Shown here: positions 35,335 through 42,122 of the stretch, piece by piece
How positions within the stretch are numbered: the first letter of the stretch is position 1
Layout: each line of letters begins with the position of its first letter
Source of the DNA: an uncultured beta proteobacterium
GTDB taxonomy: Bacteria; Pseudomonadota; Gammaproteobacteria; Burkholderiales; Burkholderiaceae_C
Assembly (NCBI GenBank): GCA_903823025.1
Contig: CAIJRK010000029.1
Span: 1-43,000 of the forward strand
DNA length: 43,000 nucleotides
Direction: 5' to 3'
Notes under the pieces: generated by a model
The model's database searches: none
What the model saw: the letters and a program-made list of their open reading frames with translations, nothing else
What the model was told of the DNA's origin: nothing
Made by a program: the position numbers and the translations under genes

Positions 35335-36168
35335 TCAGGTTTGCAGCGACAGTTCTGGCAACAGTGGGGCGCCCAAGGCGCTCCCGAGATGCTTGAATAA
35401 ACGGTTCATATCGTCGCTGGATTCATACACAAAAACATCATCGGACACACGCTCTAGCGTGCGCAAGCTTTTAGCTGCTTTTGCCTGCCCAACACCAGCC
35501 ACAATGGCATAGCCCATGGATTTTTCGATAGTTTGCTTGGCGATGGCCATGGCATATGCCTTGGCTTGCGACTCTTGGAGACGTGCGGGGTCTGAAGGGT
35601 TGCGAAAATCAACGACCTGGAACAGTTCAAGCGTTTGCGACTTGAGGGCAAAATCCGATACCAAGCCTTCATCCTGTACCACTGCATACCTGGGTACGAT
35701 GCGGTGTTCATTTATGCCAACACCAGCTTCCGCCATCCATCCCATGTTGCTAAAGGTTCGTTTGATGTCTATGAATAGACGCGATACAGCGTCTCGATCA
35801 GCCCCTTTATTGGCCTTCACAGGTTCGGCTGCCGCTTTTAGCGACCAAACAATACCTTCCTGCAATTCTTGTTTGGAGTTATATCGGATGACACCGGGTT
35901 TTCCACTAAACCGTAAATGAGGCAAACCGCTTGCATAGAGCGCCCACAAGCCGGGGTTGGCCGTCAACTCTTTGGCCATCAAATCCACCATGTCGCGCAG
36001 TGCGATTTGAGATACAGAAGGATCCATTGCTTTGACTTTTCGCAAACTGCTTGCAAGGTGTGCCTGCACTTCTCCATGAGGCAAAAATACAAGTACACCA
36101 ATGGAGCAAAGCTCCGGTCGATGGTCGTATGGAGACCAGTGAATAGTGTATGTGGTGGCTGTGTGCAT
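35335..36168 (-). CDS. DUF3037 protein paired with the HipA-like kinase
   Basis: The 277-residue protein matches DUF3037 in layout: YTIHWSPYDHRPELCSIGVLVFLPHGEVQAHLAS at the start, an Arg-Lys-rich helix, and a central region where lysogen-type relatives vary. The ending is FKHLGSALGAPLLPEL. The function of the family is not established. It follows the HipA-like kinase by nine bases on the same strand, and from memory this kinase/DUF3037 pairing recurs in unrelated bacteria, which suggests that the two proteins act together, possibly as kinase and regulator or substrate. Confidence 0.82.
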   Translation of the reverse strand: MHTATTYTIHWSPYDHRPELCSIGVLVFLPHGEVQAHLASSLRKVKAMDPSVSQIALRDMVDLMAKELTANPGLWALYASGLPHLRFSGKPGVIRYNSKQELQEGIVWSLKAAAEPVKANKGADRDAVSRLFIDIKRTFSNMGWMAEAGVGINEHRIVPRYAVVQDEGLVSDFALKSQTLELFQVVDFRNPSDPARLQESQAKAYAMAIAKQTIEKSMGYAIVAGVGQAKAAKSLRTLERVSDDVFVYESSDDMNRLFKHLGSALGAPLLPELSLQT

Positions 36169-36177
36169 GGCGCTTTA

Positions 36178-36915
36178 TCATAGCCATAAAGCAGCTTGTG
36201 CTGCACGCGTTTTACGTTTGCTTTTCCACGCACGAAGGCATTTTCGTACTGGGACATTCAAAAGCCAGTCTTTATGGGCTTGCCTAAATTGTTGCATCAG
36301 CCAGTCATCTGGCAGATTCGCAATGGCGTCGAGGGTATTGACGTCTGCTGTAGCCTTAATGAGCGCCTTAAAGGCCGTCCACCACGCTTGTGTCTGCGAT
36401 CCGGATAGAGTGCTTTGCCAGTCTGGGGCGTAAATTTCATCCACACCAAGAATTAGCCACGAACGTGAAAAGTCGAACGCCAGCATTACATCGCCTGTTG
36501 GATTGTTCCTAAGCATTAGGTTTCGCCCGTGCCGGTCTGCATTTGGCAAGAATGCATCCACCGCATAAATGGCATTGATAGCCAACACATGCGCCCCGAA
36601 AAATTGAACTAGGCTGATCGGGTTGTTGGCTTTTGTCTTGTCTATCATGGTGTGACTAGATTCAATGCGGGAGCCAAACGCAGCAGGAGATTCATCCCGA
36701 AGAAGGGATCTAAATTCGGGAGTTTTGATGCCAACATCGTTACACAATCGGTAACCTATCCACTCGCAAATTGGCAGCATGGGGTTATCTTCCACGCGCT
36801 TGATGGCGTAGTCAAAGCCATCATCACCACGACCAAGCACTTTCAGGTCTGCCGTTTCATGCTCCGATGGGGCTTCGTACTTTATGTGAACGGGAATCAA
36901 TGTCTGCTGGATCAA
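36178..36915 (-). CDS. HipA-family Ser/Thr kinase-like protein
   Basis: The 245-residue protein has the core of HipA-type kinases. YAIKR (Lys39) and Glu51 in CEWIGYRLCND form the ATP-binding pair, NADRHGRNLML (125-135) is the catalytic loop with Asp127, and FDFS (147-150) is the metal-binding DFG equivalent. It lacks the N-terminal subdomain of classical HipA, resembling the short HipA_2-type kinases. The start is TTG with AAGGA six bases upstream; its TTGA overlaps the repressor stop codon by four bases. It is therefore coexpressed with the lysogenic repressor and DUF3037. A toxin or defence function is inferred from family and context. Confidence 0.85.
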   Translation of the reverse strand: MIQQTLIPVHIKYEAPSEHETADLKVLGRGDDGFDYAIKRVEDNPMLPICEWIGYRLCNDVGIKTPEFRSLLRDESPAAFGSRIESSHTMIDKTKANNPISLVQFFGAHVLAINAIYAVDAFLPNADRHGRNLMLRNNPTGDVMLAFDFSRSWLILGVDEIYAPDWQSTLSGSQTQAWWTAFKALIKATADVNTLDAIANLPDDWLMQQFRQAHKDWLLNVPVRKCLRAWKSKRKTRAAQAALWL

Positions 36916-37460
36916 GCTTTATCCTTGCTGTGCTGCGTCTTGAATGCTGATGTTTCAACACTGAGATTCATAGGCATATGGGGCAGGGCGCTGCTGGCTT
37001 GAAAAAAAGCCTCTAACGTAGCGACTGTTTCAATGATGGTCGCCTGACCAAGCGCCCATTTGGACAATGCTTCGCGGCCCGGCCCTTGCAGTACAGGCGC
37101 AATGCCGTCTATGCATTGGTCAAGTCGCTCCAACGTCTGAGCCAGTGCGAGTGTCGCATTGGTCTGTGCGCTGGCATGGCCGCGTTCGATGGTGTGCTCG
37201 GGTTCTCCTTCTTCAATGGGTGGTCGAAGCTGCACTACCACCCCACCTTTGCATCCATCAATGACATCTAGACACCCGCGTACCAAGTGCAATTTTTCTT
37301 CAATGTTTCTGGCCGCCTTCTCGCCAAACGATTTTTGACCAGCAAGCAAGTCGCGCCAGTACTGATAGCTTTTCCCGATCAAAACAACGAGTTCTGCTGG
37401 TTTGTGCCCCAAGGCTTTGAAATTTGCTAATCGAATAAGGGCATCGTCACTCATTTCCAT
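36912..37460 (-). CDS. CI-like phage repressor (HTH, no S24 peptidase domain)
   Basis: The 182-residue protein is the probable immunity repressor. Its N-terminal region (about residues 5-60) is a helix-turn-helix: IRLANFKALGHKPAELVVLIGKSYQYWRDLLAGQKSFGEKAARNIEEKL. The rest is helical (LALAQTLERLDQCIDGIAPVL) and may dimerise. There is no LexA/S24-type peptidase domain, so SOS self-cleavage is unlikely. It is divergent from the Cro-like gene, with the operator AAACCAAATGGTTT between, and is cotranscribed with the HipA-like kinase and DUF3037. The start may be ATG 37460 or ATG 37454. Confidence 0.82.
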   Translation of the reverse strand: MEMSDDALIRLANFKALGHKPAELVVLIGKSYQYWRDLLAGQKSFGEKAARNIEEKLHLVRGCLDVIDGCKGGVVVQLRPPIEEGEPEHTIERGHASAQTNATLALAQTLERLDQCIDGIAPVLQGPGREALSKWALGQATIIETVATLEAFFQASSALPHMPMNLSVETSAFKTQHSKDKA

Positions 37461-37486
37461 ATTAAATTAGTCTTTCTAAACTAAAA

Positions 37487-37523
37487 GGTGTTGCATTAAA
37501 CAAAACCAAATGGTTTAATGCAA
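37487..37523. promoter_or_regulatory. symmetric divergent promoter and operator (PR/PRM switch)
   Basis: TTGCATTAAA (37491-37500) and TTTAATGCAA (37514-37523) are exact inverted repeats enclosing the operator AAACC-AAAT-GGTTT (37503-37516). On the plus strand TTGCAT, 17 bases, TTTAAT make a promoter whose expected start is the A of the Cro-like ATG (37526), giving a leaderless message. By symmetry the same boxes occur on the minus strand and point at the repressor 35 bases away. GGTGTTG followed by 10 bases and AACCAAATGGTTTAAT is shared with the leftward promoter at 32553-32587. Confidence 0.75.
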
Positions 37524-37525
37524 CC

Positions 37526-37825
37526 ATGACTCTCAAATCCTTTATCACTCCCATGTCAGGGAAAGCGCGTGACGAATTTGCAAAGAGATGTGGCACGACA
37601 AGAGGCCATTTGCAAAACGTGATGTACGGAACTAAAAAATGCGCCACCAATTTAGCAGTGAGCATTGAGCGCGAATCTAAAAAAGAAGTCCGCCGCTGGG
37701 ACTTGCGAGAAGACTGGCGCAGTCATTGGCCTGAACTGATCACCGCCGTTGATGCCCCGCCCCCCAAGAAAGAAGATCACCGGGCGGAAGAAATCGCGGC
37801 TGCAGCTGCAAAGGCGGTGGCTTAA
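37526..37825 (+). CDS. YdaS/Cro-like DNA-binding protein
   Basis: The 99-residue protein starts TLKSFITPMSGKARDEFAKRCGTTRGHLQNVMYGTKKCATNLAVSIERES, the helix-turn-helix of the YdaS/Cro-like family, followed by RRWDLREDW and an Ala-rich helical tail. It is the first gene of the rightward early operon, divergent from the repressor, and is the likely Cro. The ATG lies six bases after the -10 box, without room for a ribosome-binding site. The stop codon TAA directly touches the next ATG. Confidence 0.85.
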   Translation: MTLKSFITPMSGKARDEFAKRCGTTRGHLQNVMYGTKKCATNLAVSIERESKKEVRRWDLREDWRSHWPELITAVDAPPPKKEDHRAEEIAAAAAKAVA

Positions 37826-38020
37826 ATGGCAACCGAAGCCGAAAACAAAACGCTTGAACTGTCGCAAGAGATTGTTGCGTTGCTGAAGGATGCGCAAGGT
37901 CGTTATCAGAACTTCCCCGGTGTTGGGCTGGATGCCTTGTGGCTTGCTGCGCTGGCTCTTTATGGCAGCGCAGCGGCGCGTCACGTTGAGTCTTTGAGCA
38001 TTGCTCGCAAGGAGTTGTAA
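37826..38020 (+). CDS. small phage protein of unknown function
   Basis: The 64-residue helical protein (TLELSQEIVALLKDAQGRYQNFPGVG, then a hydrophobic LWLAALALYGSAAA) begins directly after the Cro-like stop codon and ends directly before the next ATG. No family is recognised. The tight spacing supports expression as part of the rightward operon. Confidence 0.6.
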   Translation: MATEAENKTLELSQEIVALLKDAQGRYQNFPGVGLDALWLAALALYGSAAARHVESLSIARKEL

Positions 38021-38245
38021 ATGGTATTTACCAATTCCATGTATGGCACGTTGCGCGGTTGTGTAGCGTCTTTTGTTGCCAGTGGCCTGGCGCTGTCTTT
38101 GATTTGCAGCGCCAGGCTTACTGCCAATTTCATGATTTCCAAATTGTTTGCTTCGTTCATGGGGTTGCTTTTCAAGCGTGAGTTGAGGGACTTGCATCGT
38201 AGCTTGGCTGGCAACCCCACCATTAACAACGCGGCAGGGGCTTGA
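38021..38245 (+). CDS. small hydrophobic phage protein
   Basis: This 74-residue protein has a hydrophobic stretch (VASFVASGLALSLICSARLTANFMISKLFASFMGLLF) that may span the membrane, and a basic C-terminus. It starts at the base after the previous stop codon and ends one base before the next ATG. No family is recognised. Confidence 0.55.
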   Translation: MVFTNSMYGTLRGCVASFVASGLALSLICSARLTANFMISKLFASFMGLLFKRELRDLHRSLAGNPTINNAAGA

Positions 38246-38246
38246 G

Positions 38247-38543
38247 ATGAGTAGCACGATCAAGACCGCGCAGCCATCCAGCGTTTTACAAGCCTTGCTG
38301 TCGTCCCGCTTGGCTATGTGCGCAACCCACAACTGTCTGGTGACCGACAGGCCAGATTTACCCCGCGCACCAGATACCGGATGGACGACTGATTTCAGCG
38401 AAGAAATCAAGGCCATTGACGGTGCGATCTTCTCCCTTGTCGGTGAACTCCATAACTGCCGCGAATGTGGGCGTTGTAGTACGAACCTTTCGAGCGTGCC
38501 ATCAATAAGCCCACCCCCAATACCACTGAGTCCGCTTAAATGA
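38247..38543 (+). CDS. small phage protein with a Cys motif
   Basis: The 98-residue protein contains CATHNC near residue 25 and HNCRECGRC near residue 70, possible metal ligands, and a Ser/Pro-rich end. No family is recognised. The start is one base after the previous stop codon; the TGA overlaps the next ATG by four bases. Confidence 0.55.
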   Translation: MSSTIKTAQPSSVLQALLSSRLAMCATHNCLVTDRPDLPRAPDTGWTTDFSEEIKAIDGAIFSLVGELHNCRECGRCSTNLSSVPSISPPPIPLSPLK

Positions 38544-38719
38544 ACATCACCCCCATTACCCGCGCCGACATCACAGCTATGGCGCACGCCGCTGCAGAAA
38601 ACCGCGAGCCTACCGATGCAGCCAACGTGTTCGCGCCCGGCACGCCAGATCACAGCGCTTTCACGGTCGATTATTTCGAGCACATGCTGGCGCTGACCAA
38701 GTTGGCTTTTGAGGTCTGA
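38540..38719 (+). CDS. 59-residue phage protein
   Basis: This short frame begins at an ATG overlapping the previous stop by four bases. It encodes NITPITRADITAMAHAAAE, a middle with FAPGTPDHSAFTVDY and a hydrophobic end, stopping at 38719, three bases before the next start. No family is recognised; the interlocked spacing is the main support. Confidence 0.55.
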   Translation: MNITPITRADITAMAHAAAENREPTDAANVFAPGTPDHSAFTVDYFEHMLALTKLAFEV

Positions 38720-38722
38720 GCA

Positions 38723-38965
38723 ATGGCAACCGAAAAACTCACCATCGTTGCGCCGCTGACCATTCGGCTGACCGAATCCCAAGACCGTGACGTGCGCGGC
38801 CTGGCTGAGTTGCGTGGCATGGAAAGAAGTGAGTACATCAGGCATTTGGTGGCTCTCGATAAGGCGGAACAGGAGCGGATTTGGCTGGCTAGGAATCAAT
38901 TATTCAGCATTGATGGGGCTAATTCAATCAATTCAGCGGCTCACAACGTCAGGCGCGATGTATGA
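38723..38965 (+). CDS. ribbon-helix-helix type DNA-binding protein
   Basis: The 80-residue protein has the pattern of a ribbon-helix-helix (Arc/CopG-like) domain: LTIRLTESQDRDVRGLAELRGMERSEYIRHLV, a beta strand followed by two helices, and then a polar tail. A small transcriptional regulator of the phage is likely. It starts three bases after the previous stop; the following gene overlaps its end by eight bases. Confidence 0.65.
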   Translation: MATEKLTIVAPLTIRLTESQDRDVRGLAELRGMERSEYIRHLVALDKAEQERIWLARNQLFSIDGANSINSAAHNVRRDV

Positions 38966-39389
38966 GAACTACCCGCGTATCGCTTGCGAAACCGCAAGCC
39001 ACAAACCCACTTTCACCTGCCGAGCGCACGGCTCAATTGCTGGCATTTCGTCCAGGTCAGTCGCACAGCTTCGCGCCTATGCCGGCGCCTGCAAAACCAG
39101 TGACGACGGCCTCAAGCCGCTTCGCAACCGCATGAGTATTTTTAGCGCGGCTGCAAAGCTAAACGGTTTATTAAAAGCAGAGGTCGGCTGCACCGGGAAG
39201 GTGACATTCACCAGTTTTTCAAAAGCAAATGATGTGCTGGGCCGCTTCCAAACTAAATCACGCCCCAGCCGCTCTGTGTACCGCTGCGGCCATTGTGGCC
39301 AGTGGCACATCGGAACGAACAAAGGCCGCGTTCAGGCAAAACGTGACTTCAATTTCAAAGAAAGAAAGAAAAACCATGACGCAACCTGA
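38958..39389 (+). CDS. basic phage protein with a zinc-ribbon-like C-terminus
   Basis: The 143-residue protein has a Cys/His-rich N-terminal part and, near residue 110, VYRCGHCGQWHIG, a single CxxC hairpin followed by His, then a very basic tail (KGRVQAKRDFNFKERKKN). It may bind nucleic acid. I choose ATG 38958, which overlaps the previous gene by eight bases; the frame is open further upstream inside that gene without support. No family is recognised. Confidence 0.6.
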   Translation: MYENYPRIACETASHKPTFTCRAHGSIAGISSRSVAQLRAYAGACKTSDDGLKPLRNRMSIFSAAAKLNGLLKAEVGCTGKVTFTSFSKANDVLGRFQTKSRPSRSVYRCGHCGQWHIGTNKGRVQAKRDFNFKERKKNHDAT

Positions 39390-39504
39390 ACGAGAAGATC
39401 TCGTGGACTGGCTTGAGCAGCAGTTTGAATTGCTGGCTTGCGGTCTGGTGCATGACGACTTGACGCCGCGCAGCCAAAACAATGCGTTCACTGGACACGC
39501 CTAA
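39376..39504 (+). CDS. 42-residue phage protein
   Basis: A short acidic protein (TQPEREDLVDWLEQQFELLACG, then LVHDDLTPRSQNN). It begins 14 bases inside the end of the previous gene. The upstream purine-rich AAAGAAAGAAA may serve as a weak ribosome-binding site. No family is recognised, and it could be non-coding. Confidence 0.45.
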   Translation: MTQPEREDLVDWLEQQFELLACGLVHDDLTPRSQNNAFTGHA

Positions 39505-39513
39505 GTCCAGACG

Positions 39514-39538
39514 AAAAAAAGCCCCGCATCAACAGGGC
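39514..39538 (-). terminator. terminator facing against the rightward operon
   Basis: On the minus strand GCCCTG and a matching GCGGGGC-side stem (one wobble pair, six-base loop) are followed by seven T. It is a good intrinsic terminator for leftward transcripts, yet no leftward gene lies to its right in the window. Confidence 0.55.
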
Positions 39539-39585
39539 AATTCATTAACTTCAAAGCAAACAAAACTTCAAATCACGGACGAATT

Positions 39586-40317
39586 ATGCACCAATACCTA
39601 ATCATTGCCAACACCAATATCGAACAAGACGCCCAAGGGCGCTACTGCCTGAATGACCTGCATCGTGCAGCGGGCGGCGACAACAAAAAGCGTCCATCGC
39701 TTTGGACCGAAAACCAGCAGACTCTTGCGCTGGTTGACGAGCTGGAAAGCGAAGCAGGATTCCCTGCTTTGGACATTCAGCATGGCGGCAAGACTCCTGG
39801 CACCTTCGTACGCAAAGAGATGGTGTACGCCTATGCCATGTGGATCAGCGCAAAGTTCCATCTGCAGGTGATTCGCGCTTATGACGAACTGACGAAGCCA
39901 GCCGCACACGTCGTCCCGCAAAGTTTATCTGCCGCATTGCGCTTGGCTGCTGATCAGGCCGACCAGATCGAATTTCAACAAGCTCAACTCGCCATTGCTG
40001 CGCCCAAAGTTGCCGCACTTGACCGCATTGCTGGTGCCGCTGGTTCGTTCACTATCCGGGAAGCCGCAAAAGACCTGCAGGTCAAGCCGCTGGAGTTCTC
40101 AAATTGGCTCAAAGGGCACGACTGGATTTTCAGGCAGGGGAAAGTAAATCTTGCGTATCAACCGCGCATTGATGCTGGCCTGATGTTTCACAAGATCACG
40201 ATGCTTGAAATTGAGGGTGACGATGGTGTGACTTTTGAAAAATCCGTCACGCAGGCGCGCATTACAGCCAAGGGTCTGGCCAAGCTGGCTGTTGTGTTTA
40301 GCGGGGTGGCAGCGTAA
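39586..40317 (+). CDS. KilA-N / phage antirepressor protein
   Basis: The 243-residue protein combines an N-terminal KilA-N domain (about residues 5-105: NTNIEQDAQGRYCLNDLHRAAGG, RPSLWTENQQTLALVDEL, FVRKEMVYAYAMWISAKFHLQVIRAYDEL) with a C-terminal KilAC/antirepressor domain (about 135-240: GSFTIREAAKDLQVKPLEFSNWLKGHDWIFRQG). Proteins of this type antagonise repressors or regulate lytic genes, which fits a repressor without a cleavage domain. The stop shares one base with the next ATG. Confidence 0.9.
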   Translation: MHQYLIIANTNIEQDAQGRYCLNDLHRAAGGDNKKRPSLWTENQQTLALVDELESEAGFPALDIQHGGKTPGTFVRKEMVYAYAMWISAKFHLQVIRAYDELTKPAAHVVPQSLSAALRLAADQADQIEFQQAQLAIAAPKVAALDRIAGAAGSFTIREAAKDLQVKPLEFSNWLKGHDWIFRQGKVNLAYQPRIDAGLMFHKITMLEIEGDDGVTFEKSVTQARITAKGLAKLAVVFSGVAA

Positions 40318-41270
40318 TGAAACACTACCCACACCACATTGGTGATTTTGACAAATCAACGCGTCACCTGACACGGCTTGAACGCAGTATTTACCGTGAC
40401 TTGATGGACCTCTACTACGACACGGAGCTTCCAATCTCAAGCGATTTGAAGTTTGTCTGTAGAAAAATCATTGCCCGCTCTGACGAAGAGATTGCTGTCG
40501 TTGAGCAAACGCTCAAAGAGTTCTTTGTCGAAACACCAAAAGGTTGGTATCACGACCGGTGCGAGGTTGAGATTGCAACTTACAAAGCCAACAACAGCCA
40601 AAAGGCTCAGGCGGGCAAAGCTTCTGCCGCATCGAAAGTGGCAAGAAGGAATGAAGCACTCAAAGAAACACCAACGGACGATGAACATCCGTTGATTTCC
40701 GTTGAAACGCCGTTGAATTCTCGTTGCGGTGCCGTTGAAACGCCGTTGAACGGCACTTCAACTAACCAGAACCAGAACCAGAACCAGAACCAAGAACACA
40801 CACACAGCGCCGAAGTTTTAAACAACGGTGAAAAACCGGAAAACGTGTGTGTTTCTGAAAAACCGGTTTTTGATGATCTCGGGGATGTGTTGCCAGCTAA
40901 CCCCGATGAACTGCCCGACGCGCCGATAACGCCTTCGATGGTGAGCGCCGTTTGCATGGCGATGAAGGCGACTGGCATTGGTGCGGTGAACCCGTCGCAC
41001 CCCGACTTGCGGGTACTTTTGGCACAGGGTGCGGACCTCGGTTTGTTCGTTTCGGCGGCGGGTGATGCTGTGAAAAAAGGAAAGGGGTTTGCCTATGCGC
41101 TCGGTATCGTGCGGGGGCAGTTGAGCGCTGCAAATGCGCTCGCCAAAGACGCGATGCAGAGCGTCAACCGGGCAACACGTCCGATTAATCGCCAAGAGGC
41201 TCTTGAGGAGCGAAACCGCAAGGTCGCCGATGCTTGGGCCGCACAGGGAGAACCACATGAAACCGTTTGA
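40317..41270 (+). CDS. DUF1376 (YdaU-like) phage replication-region protein
   Basis: The first 90 residues are a DUF1376 domain: HYPHHIGDFDKSTRHLTRLERSIYRDLMDLYYDTELPI and WYHDRCEVEIA. A variable linker follows with a duplicated VETPLN segment and an Asn-Gln repeat encoded by AACCAG hexamers (40764-40792). The C-terminal part (about 205-317) is helical. DUF1376 proteins stand where phage replication initiators are found, but the activity is unproven. The stop overlaps the next gene by 14 bases. Confidence 0.85.
   Translation: MKHYPHHIGDFDKSTRHLTRLERSIYRDLMDLYYDTELPISSDLKFVCRKIIARSDEEIAVVEQTLKEFFVETPKGWYHDRCEVEIATYKANNSQKAQAGKASAASKVARRNEALKETPTDDEHPLISVETPLNSRCGAVETPLNGTSTNQNQNQNQNQEHTHSAEVLNNGEKPENVCVSEKPVFDDLGDVLPANPDELPDAPITPSMVSAVCMAMKATGIGAVNPSHPDLRVLLAQGADLGLFVSAAGDAVKKGKGFAYALGIVRGQLSAANALAKDAMQSVNRATRPINRQEALEERNRKVADAWAAQGEPHETV
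40764..40792 (+). repeat. AACCAG hexanucleotide tandem repeat
   Basis: Four full copies and one partial copy of AACCAG encode alternating Asn-Gln in the linker of the DUF1376 protein. Copy changes keep the frame, so only linker length would vary. Confidence 0.8.
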
Positions 41271-41922
41271 TAAAAAAGAATTTGCCGGGTTGCTGCGCGA
41301 CGTGATGGCGTACTACCGCCAAGACACCTCGCCATTCATGCTCGACCTCTGGTGGAATGCCTGCCAAAACGTGGAACTGGAGCAGGTCAAAAAGGCGATG
41401 CAAAGCCATTGCACTGACCCCGAGCGTGGCGTGTTTGCGCCCAAGGTGGCCGACCTGGTGCGCGTCATGTCTGGCACTTTCACCGACCGGGCGGCGCTGG
41501 CCTGGGGCAAGGTGCTGGAGGCTATGAGCAGCGTGGGGGCCTACAGCGATGTGGTGTTTGATGACCCAGCCATTCATGCGGCGATTGAGGATTGTGGCGG
41601 CTGGGTGAAGATTTGCCGGTCACAGACCGAGGAGTTGAGCTACCTGCAGCACCGGTTCTGCCAGTCGCACAAGGCTTACACAGGGCGCGGAACGTTCGAG
41701 TACACGCGGCGGTTGATGGGCGACAGGTCACCAGATCACGAGTTTGAAAAACGCGGCATCCCGTTGCCAAAGCCTGCGGTGGTGGGTGATGTCAGCCTGG
41801 CGCGTTCGGTGTATCGCGGCGGCCAGATTGGCGGCAAGACGGCCATCACTTTTCAAGCACTTGAGGCGCTGGAGTCTGGGCCTGTGGTGCTGCTTCCGAC
41901 ATTGGTCAGAGAAGCCGCATGA
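41257..41922 (+). CDS. DUF6475-like phage protein
   Basis: The 221-residue protein contains FAGLLRDVMAYYRQDTSPFMLDLWWNAC, THC-type segment QSHCTDPERGVFAPKVADLVRVM, AALAWGKVLEAMSSVGAYSDVVFDDPAIHAAIEDCGGW and SYLQHRFCQSHKAY, which agree with my memory of the DUF6475 family found beside phage replication genes. A helper role in replication is possible. I use ATG 41257 with GGGAG six bases upstream; the stop overlaps the next ATG by four bases. Confidence 0.72.
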   Translation: MKPFDKKEFAGLLRDVMAYYRQDTSPFMLDLWWNACQNVELEQVKKAMQSHCTDPERGVFAPKVADLVRVMSGTFTDRAALAWGKVLEAMSSVGAYSDVVFDDPAIHAAIEDCGGWVKICRSQTEELSYLQHRFCQSHKAYTGRGTFEYTRRLMGDRSPDHEFEKRGIPLPKPAVVGDVSLARSVYRGGQIGGKTAITFQALEALESGPVVLLPTLVREAA

Positions 41923-42122
41923 CCGACACCACCCACAGCGATTGGATGGCGCAATGCGAGGCCCGCGAGTGGCTGGCCCGCATCCGCGCACAGAAGCCGC
42001 GAAGCATTGCCGAGGGCACGGGGCTGCTCAATGAGTTGATCGACTCCATTGCCAAGCGGCGCGGCCAGCCAGCAGCCGATGCACTGCGCAAATTGATTGA
42101 AATCGAGAGGACAAAAAAATGA
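41919..42122 (+). CDS. small phage protein (possibly DUF7696-like)
   Basis: The 67-residue protein, with MAQCEAREWLARIRAQKP and AKRRGQPAADALRKLIE, resembles small proteins located before rusA in other phages. Both ends overlap neighbours by four bases. The family suggestion is from memory and tentative; no function can be given. Confidence 0.65.
   Translation: MTDTTHSDWMAQCEAREWLARIRAQKPRSIAEGTGLLNELIDSIAKRRGQPAADALRKLIEIERTKK

Noticed and set aside
37652..38899. Long minus-strand open frame (about 415 codons) opposite the rightward early genes
   Set aside because: It lies antisense to a chain of tightly interlocked plus-strand genes and looks compositionally random, with no domain or signal.
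40764..40792. Short tandem repeat as possible CRISPR or iteron array
   Set aside because: Six-base units without spacers, inside a coding region and encoding Asn-Gln; neither CRISPR nor a replication origin is supported. No CRISPR array was found in the window.
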